A stretch of DNA of 64,000 nucleotides, taken from assembly GCF_009856445.1 (NCBI RefSeq), contig NZ_WMFA01000002.1:310001-374000 (forward strand), given 5' to 3'. This DNA is from Halobacillus litoralis (GTDB taxonomy: Bacteria > Bacillota > Bacilli > Bacillales > Halobacillaceae). Of this stretch, positions 1 through 7,918 are shown piece after piece (within the stretch, counting starts at the first letter, position 1; each line of letters opens with the position of its first letter). A model generated the notes under the pieces. It had not been told where the DNA came from and did no database searches. It was given only the letters and a program-made list of their open reading frames with translations. The translations under genes were made by a program, and so were the position numbers.

Positions 1-552
1 ATAATCACCGGTCGGTGCACCAAAATCACCCATTGGTTTGACAATAGTGGTAATGATGAGAATGGATAAAAACAGTAAGAATGTCGGTGTTAGGTACTTT
101 CCGATGATATCCATAACTTTGGCTGAGTTCAGTGAAAAATAATAGACGAGTGCGAAAAATACGAAACTGAACACGGCAAGCCACAGTTGAGTTTGATCCG
201 GTTTGATGAATGGCTCAAATCCCACCACAAAAGGGACCGTTGCTGTTCTTGGAATCGCGAAAAAAGGACCGATCGTCAAATAGAGAATGACGGCAAAAGA
301 GATACCGAATAACGGATGGATCCTACCGGCAAGGTCATTCAAACCTTGACTGCCGGACAAAACGATCGCAAGGATACCCATTAAGGGAAGGGCGATGGCC
401 GTTACAAGAAATCCGATCAGTGCCGGCCAGAAGGAGGTTCCTGCCATTTGGCCCAATTGAATAGGAAAGATTAAATTGCCCGCACCGAAGAAGAGCCCGA
501 AAAGCATCGTCCCGATGACGGCATACGTAGAGAATGAGTTTTTCTGTTTCAT
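1..552 (-). CDS. brnQ: Branched-chain amino acid:cation symporter, LIVCS family (partial, 3' end off window)
   Basis: Integral membrane carrier that imports Leu/Ile/Val with Na+ or H+. The translation from the ATG at 552 starts MKQKNSFSTYAVIGTMLFGL and continues FFGAGNLIFPIQLGQ, the N-terminal signature of BrnQ/BraB proteins, followed by long hydrophobic helices. The gene reads leftward out of the window, so only about 184 residues are seen. AAAGGAACG before the ATG serves as ribosome binding site. A perfect hairpin at 712-750 insulates it from the next gene. The family call is secure; exact substrate preference is not shown. Confidence 0.9.
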   Translation of the reverse strand, partial: MKQKNSFSTYAVIGTMLFGLFFGAGNLIFPIQLGQMAGTSFWPALIGFLVTAIALPLMGILAIVLSGSQGLNDLAGRIHPLFGISFAVILYLTIGPFFAIPRTATVPFVVGFEPFIKPDQTQLWLAVFSFVFFALVYYFSLNSAKVMDIIGKYLTPTFLLFLSILIITTIVKPMGDFGAPTGDY

Positions 553-711
553 AGGTTCGTTCCTTTCGTGATGTAATGGTTTGCTTTAAAGGAATAAAGA
601 TAATCCTAACAAGAATCTTCACAAGGGACAATAGACTTTTCGAGATTCTTAGGAAATAACTTGGTGATATCGCTTTCTTTCTGAATGGTGGGGTTGATTG
701 GTCCAATATAT

Positions 712-750
712 GCAAAAAAGGACTTCCTGAATAAGGAAGTCCTTTTTTGC
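712..750. terminator. Bidirectional Rho-independent-type hairpin
   Basis: Perfect inverted repeat: GCAAAAAAGGACTTCC, 7-nt loop, and its complement ending TTTTTTGC. The A/T runs on both sides allow termination in either direction. On the minus strand it would end transcription from the small CxxC gene before brnQ. Confidence 0.8.
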
Positions 751-793
751 TCTAAGAGCTCTTTATGAATGACTGGGACGGAAAGGATGTCCT

Positions 794-973
794 CTATGCG
801 TCTTGTTGAGTTAGTTGATGATCATTGTTTCCACATTCCGGACATTGCGTCCAAACAACATAAGCCGTTTTATCTTCAAATTCTTTTGGAACGACTTTAA
901 TTACTTTAAGAACATTATGGTAGCAGCTTGTGCATCTTTCCTGGATGGACTGCCCCACATCAAATTTTAACAT
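794..973 (-). CDS. Small CxxC-rich (zinc-ribbon-like) protein
   Basis: Predicted 59-residue soluble protein with two cysteine pairs (CTSC near the N-terminus and CPEC near the C-terminus), the pattern of a minimal zinc ribbon. The ATG at 973 is preferred over the upstream in-frame ATG at 991 because AGGAGTG lies seven bases before it. No enzymatic motif is seen. It stands alone between the terminator at 712-750 and the divergent kinase unit. Function unknown; metal binding is an inference from the cysteines. Confidence 0.65.
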   Translation of the reverse strand: MLKFDVGQSIQERCTSCYHNVLKVIKVVPKEFEDKTAYVVWTQCPECGNNDHQLTQQDA

Positions 974-1229
974 TTGCTCACTCCTGATCACTTATTTCAA
1001 ATGAGTACCGAAGTCTCAAGAGTTTTTCTAGTATAACGTTTATAAGGATATGAGTCAAAAAAGTAAAAACACTCATCCGCTTAGGCAGCGTCTATTCGTA
1101 CGATTCCTCTTTTTATGCTGATTGTTCTGAAAATCATGTTAAAATATGGGAAGTTGCTTCACTTTTCATAGGGAGACACTGGGAATCAAACGAAAACAAA
1201 ATAATGGATAGGAAAAGAGGAAACGAGAC

Positions 1230-2354
1230 GTGGAGTTTTTAACGAAACAATCGGTAACAGAATTCGAACAGGTCAACCGGGCGTTAGAAAACGAAGGATT
1301 GAACACGCTGTCGGGAGAATCGGATATCAAACGTTTAGGCGAGGGATCCTGGCACTATGCTTACTTAGTGGAGAGAGACCAGTTAGTCCTCCGAATACCT
1401 AAAAAGGTCGCTTACGAGGAAGCCGTCGTTTTCAACCGTGATCAGTTAACAGCGGAATACGGAGCGACAGAAGCGTTTTACAAGGCAGCGAGCCAGGCAC
1501 AGAAAGGCATGTGCCCGGAATTCTTCCATTATCTTATCAATGAAGACCTTACCTACACGCTTGAATCTTATATGGGTGAAACATTGGGAATGGAAGGACA
1601 GACGCAAAAACAGTCAGAGCAATACGGAAGAGAGATGGGTGATTTCTTCCGCACCCTTGAAGAAATCGATCCTCCCTATGAAGGGATCGGTTATTTGGAA
1701 GTGGCGAAAAACGGGGAATTAAAAGGCGGACTCGACATGGATCTGAGCGCGTGTATCGTCGAAGAGAGAGGAGAATATGAAGAAGAACTTCATAACCTTC
1801 TTTCAAGTGCCTATGAATTCGATAAAGAAAAAGTGGCGGCCGTCGGAAAGGAATTAATCCCCAACCGCTCCATCGATCAGGAGAAGCGGATCCTCACCAA
1901 TCAGGATACATCGCCGGAAAATTTGATCTTCACAAGTAACGGCGTGAAAATGATCGATCCTGTCCCGCTTCTTTACACAGGAACCTCTATTGCTGCTAAC
2001 CATGTATTCAACTATCGCACCTTTTTCCCTACCGTCTACGATACAAGGCGATATGCAAAAGGAAAGTATCATCTCTATGCCAACCTTTTGAAAGTTCATG
2101 CCGATGGCTTTGTGGAAGGATATACGCATGGTTCAGAACAAAAACGAATGGACCTTCATATTGAAGTGTTTTTGAAACTTGTGACGATGGCCCATGCTCA
2201 TCTTGAACTGCTGCAGGAAGAAACATTAATGAAGGAACAGATCATCCGGTTTGGAACAAAAGAACAAATCGAAAAGCGTCTACAAATCTACCTGACGGAA
2301 TTAGAGAATTTTCAAGTGGAAGTTTCTCTTGGAGAGGGGAGCGATGGTTTTTGA
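1230..2354 (+). CDS. APH/choline-kinase-fold phosphotransferase-like protein
   Basis: 374-residue protein of the aminoglycoside phosphotransferase (APH) kinase superfamily. The catalytic loop reads TNQDTSPENLIF, a variant of HxDxxxxN in which His is replaced by Asn, followed by the metal-binding segment KMIDP. The N-terminal lobe has LGEGSWHYAY, resembling the nucleotide-binding loop. Start GTG at 1230 follows AAGAGGAAACGAG. It overlaps the GNAT gene by four bases and the three genes to 3258 probably form one operon. Substrate unknown; a resistance role should not be assumed. Confidence 0.75.
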   Translation: MEFLTKQSVTEFEQVNRALENEGLNTLSGESDIKRLGEGSWHYAYLVERDQLVLRIPKKVAYEEAVVFNRDQLTAEYGATEAFYKAASQAQKGMCPEFFHYLINEDLTYTLESYMGETLGMEGQTQKQSEQYGREMGDFFRTLEEIDPPYEGIGYLEVAKNGELKGGLDMDLSACIVEERGEYEEELHNLLSSAYEFDKEKVAAVGKELIPNRSIDQEKRILTNQDTSPENLIFTSNGVKMIDPVPLLYTGTSIAANHVFNYRTFFPTVYDTRRYAKGKYHLYANLLKVHADGFVEGYTHGSEQKRMDLHIEVFLKLVTMAHAHLELLQEETLMKEQIIRFGTKEQIEKRLQIYLTELENFQVEVSLGEGSDGF

Positions 2355-2848
2355 AAAAAGAAGCGAGCCGGTCTTTGGAAATTCTGCCGTTATATAAAGC
2401 GGTGGAGGACGAAGCCAGGGATCTTATATTAGCCGGGTTTTTAGAGCGTTTTGGATTTATCGATCATTCGCTGAACCCCGACTTGAAAGATCTGATGGGC
2501 ACCTATGCGAAAGAAGGCCATGTATTCTTTGTTGCTTTTGATGATGGTGTGCTTGTAGCGACAGGTGCCGTTACGAAAGAGGATCACCGGATGGGGAGAA
2601 TTGAGCGGATGTCTGTGAAAAGTTCTTACAGAAGGCAGGGGATCGCGCAAACGATGCTTGAAAAGCTTGAAGATTCTGCGCGTTTCTGCAAGTATGAGAG
2701 ACTTGTGCTGGAGACGCACAACTCATGGGAAAGTGCCATACGGCTTTATACATCGAATGGCTATCACCTCGTTTTAGATGACGGGATGCGTTCTCACTTT
2801 GAAAAAGTATTAGGAGATGGAGATTTCACCATGAAGGTCGGAAGGTGA
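2351..2848 (+). CDS. GNAT family N-acetyltransferase
   Basis: 165 residues with a full GNAT fold. Acetyl-CoA-binding motif A reads VKSSYRRQGIAQTMLEKLE around residue 80-100 and motif B contains SAIRLYTSNGYH. Start TTG at 2351 overlaps the upstream stop, giving translational coupling. The acceptor substrate cannot be told from the sequence. It is the second gene of the kinase-GNAT-MaoC unit. Confidence 0.85.
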   Translation: MKKEASRSLEILPLYKAVEDEARDLILAGFLERFGFIDHSLNPDLKDLMGTYAKEGHVFFVAFDDGVLVATGAVTKEDHRMGRIERMSVKSSYRRQGIAQTMLEKLEDSARFCKYERLVLETHNSWESAIRLYTSNGYHLVLDDGMRSHFEKVLGDGDFTMKVGR

Positions 2849-2886
2849 AATGGACTTCTTTCAATCATGTAAAGGGGATGAGTTTG

Positions 2887-3258
2887 ATGAAAGAGGGAGA
2901 TAGGTACACTTGGAAACGCACGTTTACGAATGAGGAAGTCTTGGAGTTCGGCCGGATATCCGGTGATCAGGGCAGACACCATATGGAACCCGATGATGAG
3001 GGGAAACTGATGGTTCAAGGATTACTAACGGCTACGATCGGTACAAAGATCGGCGGGGATTTGCACTACATAGCAAGAGATATGGTCAGCGAGTTTCTCC
3101 GCCCTGTTTTTACTGGGGATACGATTACCTGTGAAGTGAACTTGGAAAAGGTTGTTCAGGCCGATGGGCATAAGAAAGTGGAGATGAAGTCTGTCTATCG
3201 CAATCAACATGGAAAAGAAGTGTTGATTGGTTCGAGTCACGGAATCATAAGGGATTAA
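2887..3258 (+). CDS. MaoC-like hot-dog dehydratase/hydratase domain protein
   Basis: Single hot-dog domain protein. FTNEEVLEFGRISGDQGRHH near the N-terminus and GLLTATIGTKIGGDL then FLRPVFTGDTITCEV match the pattern of (R)-specific enoyl-CoA hydratases (PhaJ/MaoC). The segment GDQGRHH replaces the usual G-D-x-N-P-x-H, so the Asp/His pair may be shifted and activity is uncertain. I prefer ATG 2887 (AAAGGGG nine bases before) over the GTG at 2845 that overlaps the previous stop. Last gene of the operon before the cassette array begins. Confidence 0.7.
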   Translation: MKEGDRYTWKRTFTNEEVLEFGRISGDQGRHHMEPDDEGKLMVQGLLTATIGTKIGGDLHYIARDMVSEFLRPVFTGDTITCEVNLEKVVQADGHKKVEMKSVYRNQHGKEVLIGSSHGIIRD

Positions 3259-3408
3259 TAAATATATAGTTGTTGAACTCTGAAAGAAATGCTGGGAGGT
3301 TTGGTCAGTGATTGTTTGAACAAGCTTTGTAGAGTAGACTCTTTTAGTCTCTTTTACTTTTCGGTTCCAGATCCCATGTAATCATAAAGGTGGAGTCGGT
3401 GTTTCATT

Positions 3409-3468
3409 TATCTCGAAACTGAGTCTTACAGAAACGGGCAGGTTAGTTGAAGACTCGATTTCGAGATA
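3409..3468 (+). repeat. Cassette repeat CR1 (both ends, no middle hairpin)
   Basis: Left box TATCTCGAAACTGAGTCTT at 3409-3427 and a complete inverted right end GAAGACTCGATTTCGAGATA at about 3448-3467, joined by only about 20 bases. It looks like a full element with the hairpin section deleted. It marks the left boundary of the array. Confidence 0.9.
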
Positions 3469-3568
3469 ATGGCCAGTTTTGAAACTAAATTGGATTGATA
3501 TCGTATGTTTAATAAGGAATCTTTAATAGTGGAGAAACGGTGGATTCCTCTAAGTTGAGGTGAATGTC

Positions 3569-3859
3569 TTGAAAAAGAGGTGTGTGAGTGGAAAAAATGA
3601 GAAAATAAAAAAGCAGATAAAAAAAGAAGAAGAAATTATAGGAATATTCTCTTTGTTTATTGTCCTCGCTGTAGCTTTTGGAGGTGGAGAAACCTTATAT
3701 GCAGGTTTAGCAATAATAGGGATATTGTTTATAAAGTTTCTTATTGATTTCTCTAATAGAAGCAGGAGGGAACATAAGTTGCATAAAAGAGCTATTAACA
3801 ATCTCTCTGCTGTTACTTTGGTAATTATTGTGATATTAGCATTTAGATTGTTGTTTTAA
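3569..3859 (+). CDS. Small membrane protein, cassette 1
   Basis: About 96 residues: a highly basic, Lys-rich N-terminus (KKRCVSGKNEKIKKQIKKEEE), two closely spaced hydrophobic segments (IIGIFSLFIVLAVAFGGG and TLYAGLAIIGILFIKFLI), a basic RSRREHKLHKR loop and a third C-terminal hydrophobic segment. The TTG at 3569 is chosen because GAGGTGA lies five bases upstream; the GTG at 3560 overlaps that site. No family recognised. It lies between CR1 and CR2 and is preceded by the leader shared with the cassettes after CR11 and CR17. Confidence 0.65.
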   Translation: MKKRCVSGKNEKIKKQIKKEEEIIGIFSLFIVLAVAFGGGETLYAGLAIIGILFIKFLIDFSNRSRREHKLHKRAINNLSAVTLVIIVILAFRLLF

Positions 3860-3860
3860 T

Positions 3861-3910
3861 GATCTCAGGATTGAGTCTTCATCTATAGGGGGGGCTTTAA
3901 TTTAATAGGG
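3861..3910 (+). repeat. Cassette repeat CR2
   Basis: GATCTCAGGATTGAGTCTT followed by TAGGGGGGGCTTTAATTTAATAGGG. It starts one base after the preceding stop codon. Confidence 0.8.
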
Positions 3911-4008
3911 AAAATCATAAGTAGATATGTCTTGTTAGCTTCCTTGGCAAGCAATTCGGTTAAAATATGGATATAAACGACATAAAACATAAAGAGTGAG
4001 GTGTGATA

Positions 4009-4281
4009 TTGAGAAAGGCAATATTATATGGTGTTGTATTATTAATTATAGTGTCATTTACAACATTTGTTAGCTTGAAAATGTTCATCAGTATAGTCAA
4101 TATTATCGGTTTTGGATCAGCATTTATTTCTGCTTTCCTTATGAAAACTTTTATTAGAAGATCTGAATTAAATGTAGCTTCAAAAGATAAAGGTGATAGA
4201 GAAGAAAGGAGATTAGGAATGGTGATTGGCATATTCGGTTCACCATTTTTAGTTATATCGATAATTTTTTTGTTATTTTAA
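4009..4281 (+). CDS. Small membrane protein, cassette 2
   Basis: About 90 residues, strongly hydrophobic, with three likely membrane segments: AILYGVVLLIIVSFTTFVSL, IVNIIGFGSAFISAFLM, and the C-terminal MVIGIFGSPFLVISIIFLLF. A charged stretch (RRSELNVASKDKGDREERR) separates the last two. TTG at 4009 follows GAGGTG at the usual distance; the GTG at 4003 is part of that site. Function unknown. Flanked by CR2 and CR3. Confidence 0.6.
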   Translation: MRKAILYGVVLLIIVSFTTFVSLKMFISIVNIIGFGSAFISAFLMKTFIRRSELNVASKDKGDREERRLGMVIGIFGSPFLVISIIFLLF

Positions 4282-4320
4282 ATAAAAGGTAGTTTATAAA
4301 TATTGTTGTAAACGGGTCAT

Positions 4321-4396
4321 TATCTTGATATCAAGTCTTCATGAATTGGGGGCGATTATTCAATATGAATAGTCGTAGACACAGCTTCGAGATAAT
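4321..4396 (+). repeat. Cassette repeat CR3 (with right end)
   Basis: Left box TATCTTGATATCAAGTCTTC, then GGGGGCGATTATTCAATA and an inverted right end ending CAGCTTCGAGATAA at about 4382-4395. A shortened version of the full element. Confidence 0.85.
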
Positions 4397-4504
4397 TAAA
4401 ATATATGTAGTGATCTCTTTATTGAGAAGAATAATTCTATAGATGAGGGGGAGTTTATCATTAATAGGTTTATAGTAGATATTTATAAACAAGTTTGGGA
4501 CGAG

Positions 4505-5230
4505 ATGGGTTTTGGCCCAAAAGAAGATGTACATTTAAAGACACTATGTTATCAATTGGATAAGGAATTAGATGAGTTTTCCAGAGAAGTTCACAGAAAA
4601 ATAGGGTTTGGAATAGGTGATGGGTTTTCTGTGTATATTAACGGTTTTAATAACATCATCTTTGTAAGAATAGAACTGTTTGATACTAGTGAATATTCTT
4701 TTATTACAGAGTATCTAAAAAGTAATGGCGAAGAAATTGATTATCCAAGCTTTGATTCTAACTTGGGTGATACTCTAGTTCATGTTTCTAACTTTGATGA
4801 GAAATTAACTCAGAGTTTGATAAATGAATTACATAATGAGTTTGGACAGGAATTAAAAATTACACATTCTGAAAAGATTTTCGAGAAAGGTGCATCTGAT
4901 TGGGGAATAGATCTTCTGCTTTGGTTAAGTAATATACCTGCTTCTATAATAGGAGCATACATCTACGATTTTTTTCAGAAAAATAAATCAGATGAAGCCG
5001 AAGTACATGTAATTGAAAGTTTTGATAAGGCTTCTCTATTAGGTATAGCTGCAAAAATAAGCCAAGTTAGCATAAATGATCTGGAAGTAATTAAGTCAAG
5101 TTATAACGAGCATGAAGATACAACATTTTACTTTATTACTAGTAGGTATGTAGATGTAAAGTTAACACTTAATAAGTCAAATAAAGTCATCGATTATAGT
5201 TTAGATAAGAAAACTCATAGTAAAATTTAA
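4505..5230 (+). CDS. Hypothetical protein with central membrane-associated segment, cassette 3
   Basis: 241 residues from the ATG at 4505, mostly soluble, with one short hydrophobic stretch (DLLLWLSNIPASIIGAYIY) near residue 135. No recognised domain. The ATG lacks a good ribosome binding site, whereas GGGGGAG at 4447-4453 stands six bases before an in-frame ATT at 4460. The frame is open from there, adding 15 residues (xNRFIVDIYKQVWDE). Initiation at ATT is therefore plausible; ATG 4505 is the conventional choice. Flanked by CR3 and CR4. Confidence 0.6.
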   Translation: MGFGPKEDVHLKTLCYQLDKELDEFSREVHRKIGFGIGDGFSVYINGFNNIIFVRIELFDTSEYSFITEYLKSNGEEIDYPSFDSNLGDTLVHVSNFDEKLTQSLINELHNEFGQELKITHSEKIFEKGASDWGIDLLLWLSNIPASIIGAYIYDFFQKNKSDEAEVHVIESFDKASLLGIAAKISQVSINDLEVIKSSYNEHEDTTFYFITSRYVDVKLTLNKSNKVIDYSLDKKTHSKI

Positions 5231-5233
5231 TCT

Positions 5234-5287
5234 ATATCTCGATTTTAAACCGAGGGCGTTTACTCAGTAAAGTATTCGCCTTCTTTA
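5234..5287 (+). repeat. Cassette repeat CR4 (degenerate)
   Basis: TATCTCGATTTTAAACCGAGGGCGTTTACTCAG with spacer loss in the left box; the hairpin closes with GTATTCGCC. Confidence 0.65.
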
Positions 5288-5394
5288 AACAAAGTGTAAG
5301 TCTATTAGAAATAACTTACAAGCCGGGATGTTTAACGAATGTGAGTAACTATTTTTGGTTTAGTACATCTGCTTATTTATAAGGGGAGATACTA

Positions 5395-5775
5395 ATGAAT
5401 CTTTCAAGGATTTTACTTTTACTAGGTTTTTTATCCTTACTTTTAACTGGCTGTAATAGCAGCATTAATGAAAGCGAGACCATAGGCAATCCAACGCCTG
5501 AGGATTTTTTGAAGAACGAAGATGCAGATATAGTTCTTCTTGGAGGAAATGTTTATTCAAATGCTCAGGATGTGGATTGGGTTGAAGAACTAGATTATAA
5601 ATTAGGTGAGCAAATAGGAGAAGTAACTAAACAAACAGATCAGGCTAGTAATTTTACTAACGGTACAGCAAATAAATTACCAGTTGGAGTTAAGATATAC
5701 GAAACAAACACACAAGTAAACATAGCAATTGTGAATGACAAGCATATACCATATCTTAAAATGATTGAAGGGTAA
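5395..5775 (+). CDS. Small lipoprotein, possibly shortened by a nonsense mutation, cassette 4
   Basis: 126 residues with a lipoprotein signal peptide: basic start, hydrophobic core FLSLLLTGC with lipobox LTGC (Cys about residue 20), so exported and lipid-anchored. The rest is acidic with no recognised domain. After the TAA at 5773 the same frame stays open for 13 more codons (SAVELVKEKLKSK), which reads like a natural C-terminal helix, so the gene may have lost its last part to a stop mutation. GGGGAG precedes the ATG. Flanked by CR4 and CR5. Confidence 0.65.
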   Translation: MNLSRILLLLGFLSLLLTGCNSSINESETIGNPTPEDFLKNEDADIVLLGGNVYSNAQDVDWVEELDYKLGEQIGEVTKQTDQASNFTNGTANKLPVGVKIYETNTQVNIAIVNDKHIPYLKMIEG

Positions 5776-5818
5776 TCCGCTGTTGAGCTAGTGAAGGAAA
5801 AACTTAAAAGCAAATAAA

Positions 5819-5908
5819 TATCTCGAAACTGAGTCTTCCTGTAAAGGGGGCTTTTATTTAAAAGGTCTTACTTTATCGGGGCGATAACTGTACAGCGGCT
5901 GTCGCTTA
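5819..5908 (+). repeat. Cassette repeat CR5 plus second hairpin half
   Basis: Left box TATCTCGAAACTGAGTCTTC and AAAGGGGGCTTTTATTTAAAAGG, followed at 5878-5905 by a second GGGGCGATAACTG...TGTCGC hairpin like that of CR14. Possibly two partial elements fused. Confidence 0.75.
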
Positions 5909-5965
5909 TTTTGCTAACGTAGCAGTTTAGTAAACTTATAAACCAAAACGAAAGAGGGCGTGTTA

Positions 5966-6478
5966 ATGAATGCCTCATTTTTACTTCGCTTCAAAGCTTT
6001 CATCATTGATTACATCCTTATCCTCATTTATTTAGTCGGACTTTTTATTTTCAGTGTATTTCTATTTCCATTCTTACAGAAATTCTTCACCGGCTCACTA
6101 ATTGTAGCTCAGGTAACAGGTTTTTTATTAGTAACTTTACCTGTATCCCTTTATTTTATTATTAGTGATTCAAATGTTGTTGCACAGTCATTCGGAAAAA
6201 GGAAAGTTGGTATACGTGTGGTTGGAAACAAAGGGAAGGCATTAACAATGCCACATGCAACTTTTCGGACCATCCTAAAGTTTTTGCCTTGGGAGTTGTC
6301 ACATTTCCTTGTATATCGACTCATTTATATAGGTGATGGCGAAGTACCGTTCACCCACTATTTGCTAGCCGGGATTATCTATGTACTTATATTTGCATAT
6401 ATATTAACAGCCATTTTTACGAGAAAGAAACAATCCCTATACGATATAGTGGCAAATACACATGTGGTTAAGGTCTAA
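5966..6478 (+). CDS. RDD family membrane protein, cassette 5
   Basis: About 170 residues with four to five hydrophobic segments and RDD hallmarks: FKAFIIDYILI at the N-terminus (the D of RDD), GKRKVGIRVV in the middle and SLYDIVANTHVV at the C-terminus. RDD proteins are small inner membrane proteins, some acting as Na+/H+ antiporter-like or assembly factors; the role of this one is unknown. ATG 5966 follows AGAGGG. A second RDD protein is at 18839. First gene of a two-gene cassette. Confidence 0.8.
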   Translation: MNASFLLRFKAFIIDYILILIYLVGLFIFSVFLFPFLQKFFTGSLIVAQVTGFLLVTLPVSLYFIISDSNVVAQSFGKRKVGIRVVGNKGKALTMPHATFRTILKFLPWELSHFLVYRLIYIGDGEVPFTHYLLAGIIYVLIFAYILTAIFTRKKQSLYDIVANTHVVKV

Positions 6479-6523
6479 ATAACATACCTATGTGATATTA
6501 AAGTTGAAGAAGGGGAGCCACTT

Positions 6524-6679
6524 TTGGGGTACCTGAAGATCTTCAGAAATGATTATGTGCAGTCGGATATTTTAAGAGAACAACTTATAAAAGAATTACT
6601 GAACAAGTATCCAAATGTAGAGTCAGGAAGAAAGGAAATGGTTTCTTTATTTGAAGGTTTAAAAGGTAGGGATCAGTAA
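6524..6679 (+). CDS. Small basic-acidic helical protein (51 aa), cassette 5
   Basis: Predicted 51-residue protein starting at TTG 6524, six bases after AAGGGGAG. The sequence (LREQLIKELLNKYPNVESGRKEM around residues 17-40) looks helical and protein-like. The frame stays open upstream to the RDD stop codon, so this could also be the 3' remnant of a longer gene. No family recognised. It sits between the RDD gene and CR6. Confidence 0.45.
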   Translation: MGYLKIFRNDYVQSDILREQLIKELLNKYPNVESGRKEMVSLFEGLKGRDQ

Positions 6680-6690
6680 ATAATAGCGAT

Positions 6691-6756
6691 TATCTCGAAA
6701 CTGAGTTTTTCACAAACGGGGGCGATTGTTCAATAAGTGCAATCGCTTTTTTTGTT
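6691..6756 (+). repeat. Cassette repeat CR6
   Basis: TATCTCGAAACTGAGTTTT, AAACGGGGGCGATTGTTCAATA, closing arm GCAATCGC and seven T residues: a good terminator-like hairpin. Confidence 0.9.
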
Positions 6757-6863
6757 AGATGGGCAGGTCAAAAAATCATATCCATCAATCTCAATAACAA
6801 TCTTTGTACCCTGAAAAAGTAAGTGATAATATGTGTGTTGAATATATTCAGAGGAGATGGATC

Positions 6864-7487
6864 ATGAAAAGATTTATACTGACTTCTTTAGTGCTTCCAA
6901 TACTATTTTTGGGAGCTTGCAGTGAAGGAAACGAAGATGAGGAGGTTGATCAAACTCAACAAGAAAATAATTCTGTTCAAGAGGATGAAAAGAAACAGAC
7001 CAAAGAAAAGGATTCAGACCGAACTGAAGTAGATACATTTGGTGGGGATTTTGAGGCAGTTGCTCATAGAGAAGATATAGAAAAAGTGAAAGTAGGTCCT
7101 TTAACGATAAATGTTGTAGTCTCTAATTTAGTTAAAGGTACAATAACAGATTCTTTTATACTTGATAATATAGGAAAAGAAAATATTGATTACATAAACA
7201 TAGGGCTGGAGATTGATACAACTGAAGAAGACATTAACTTCTCTAGCAAACACTTGAAATTAACAACCAATACGGGTGAAAGCTTTGAAGCCCCTCACGA
7301 CTATATGAGTGACCAAGTGGAAATGCAATATATTAAAGAAAATTATACAAGGTCTCGCATGATATCTTATTTATTCGAAACTTCGACAGTTGAGGAGATT
7401 GAAAGCGTTGATTTTCTTATAAAGGCTCCGACAGATAATAATGGTCAACCCTTGGGGGAAGATGCAAAAATACAAATAGACTTTTAA
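6864..7487 (+). CDS. Lipoprotein with DUF4352-like Ig-fold domain, cassette 6
   Basis: 207 residues from ATG 6864 (AGGAG eight bases before). Lipobox LGAC at about residue 18; then an acidic/Gln-rich linker (residues 20-55) and a beta-rich domain with alternating hydrophobic pattern (GPLTINVVVSNLVKG, INIGLEIDTTEEDINFSSK) like the DUF4352/telomeric-repeat-like Ig fold of Bacillus surface lipoproteins. Extracellular and membrane-tethered. An upstream in-frame GTG/ATG would place the signal peptide internally and was rejected. Confidence 0.7.
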   Translation: MKRFILTSLVLPILFLGACSEGNEDEEVDQTQQENNSVQEDEKKQTKEKDSDRTEVDTFGGDFEAVAHREDIEKVKVGPLTINVVVSNLVKGTITDSFILDNIGKENIDYINIGLEIDTTEEDINFSSKHLKLTTNTGESFEAPHDYMSDQVEMQYIKENYTRSRMISYLFETSTVEEIESVDFLIKAPTDNNGQPLGEDAKIQIDF

Positions 7488-7538
7488 GGGTGTCAGGAAT
7501 TACTATATATAACCAGAAGAGGTATAATAAATTGTATT

Positions 7539-7585
7539 TATCTCGATTTCGAGTCTTACGCTAACGGGGGCTTTAGTTTAAAAAG
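7539..7585 (+). repeat. Cassette repeat CR7
   Basis: TATCTCGATTTCGAGTCTT, then CTAACGGGGGCTTTAGTTTA. From the GGGGGC on, it matches the copy in front of the intact APH cassette at 21249. Confidence 0.9.
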
Positions 7586-7612
7586 GTAAGAAACAAAAGG
7601 TAGAGGTGACAT

Positions 7613-7717
7613 ATGAACCTAAATGATATAGGGGAGCCATTTGCTGTCGGTAATACAGCAAAGGTTTATCTTTATGAACTCACATTATGCACAGGCATTA
7701 AAGAAGGTTCTTCATGA
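7613..7717 (+). pseudogene. 5' fragment of an APH-like kinase gene, chimeric cassette
   Basis: The first 21-22 codons (MNLNDIGEPFAVGNTAKVYL) and about 40 bases of leader are nearly identical to the intact kinase at 21323. The match stops abruptly at about 7676, after which the sequence is unrelated and the frame ends at 7717. The kinase start site was joined to a different gene. Confidence 0.8.
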
Positions 7718-7907
7718 ATTCCTATTCGGGTTTGAAAACCTTTTACAATTAGCCCATAAGTACGAATTACTTTCAAATGATGAGATAAAAACCAAGGCAG
7801 AATTTTTGACTTTAATAGTCGACGGGCTTGATAAATATTCGAACGAAGATTATGCCTTTAATCCAGTTTCTATCTGGGTCTTTTCGGTTAAAAGTATTTT
7901 CCAATGA
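7674..7907 (+). CDS. Hypothetical 77-aa protein, possibly 5'-truncated, fused behind APH fragment
   Basis: Open frame starting at the ATG inside the junction of the APH fragment (MNSHYAQALKKVLHEFLF...), predicted mainly helical, ending four bases into the next gene. It has no recognisable domain and no ribosome binding site of its own, so it is likely the 3' part of an older gene that lost its start when the kinase leader was recombined in. Whether it is translated is doubtful. Confidence 0.4.
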   Translation: MNSHYAQALKKVLHEFLFGFENLLQLAHKYELLSNDEIKTKAEFLTLIVDGLDKYSNEDYAFNPVSIWVFSVKSIFQ

Positions 7908-7918
7908 GGGGTAATGTT

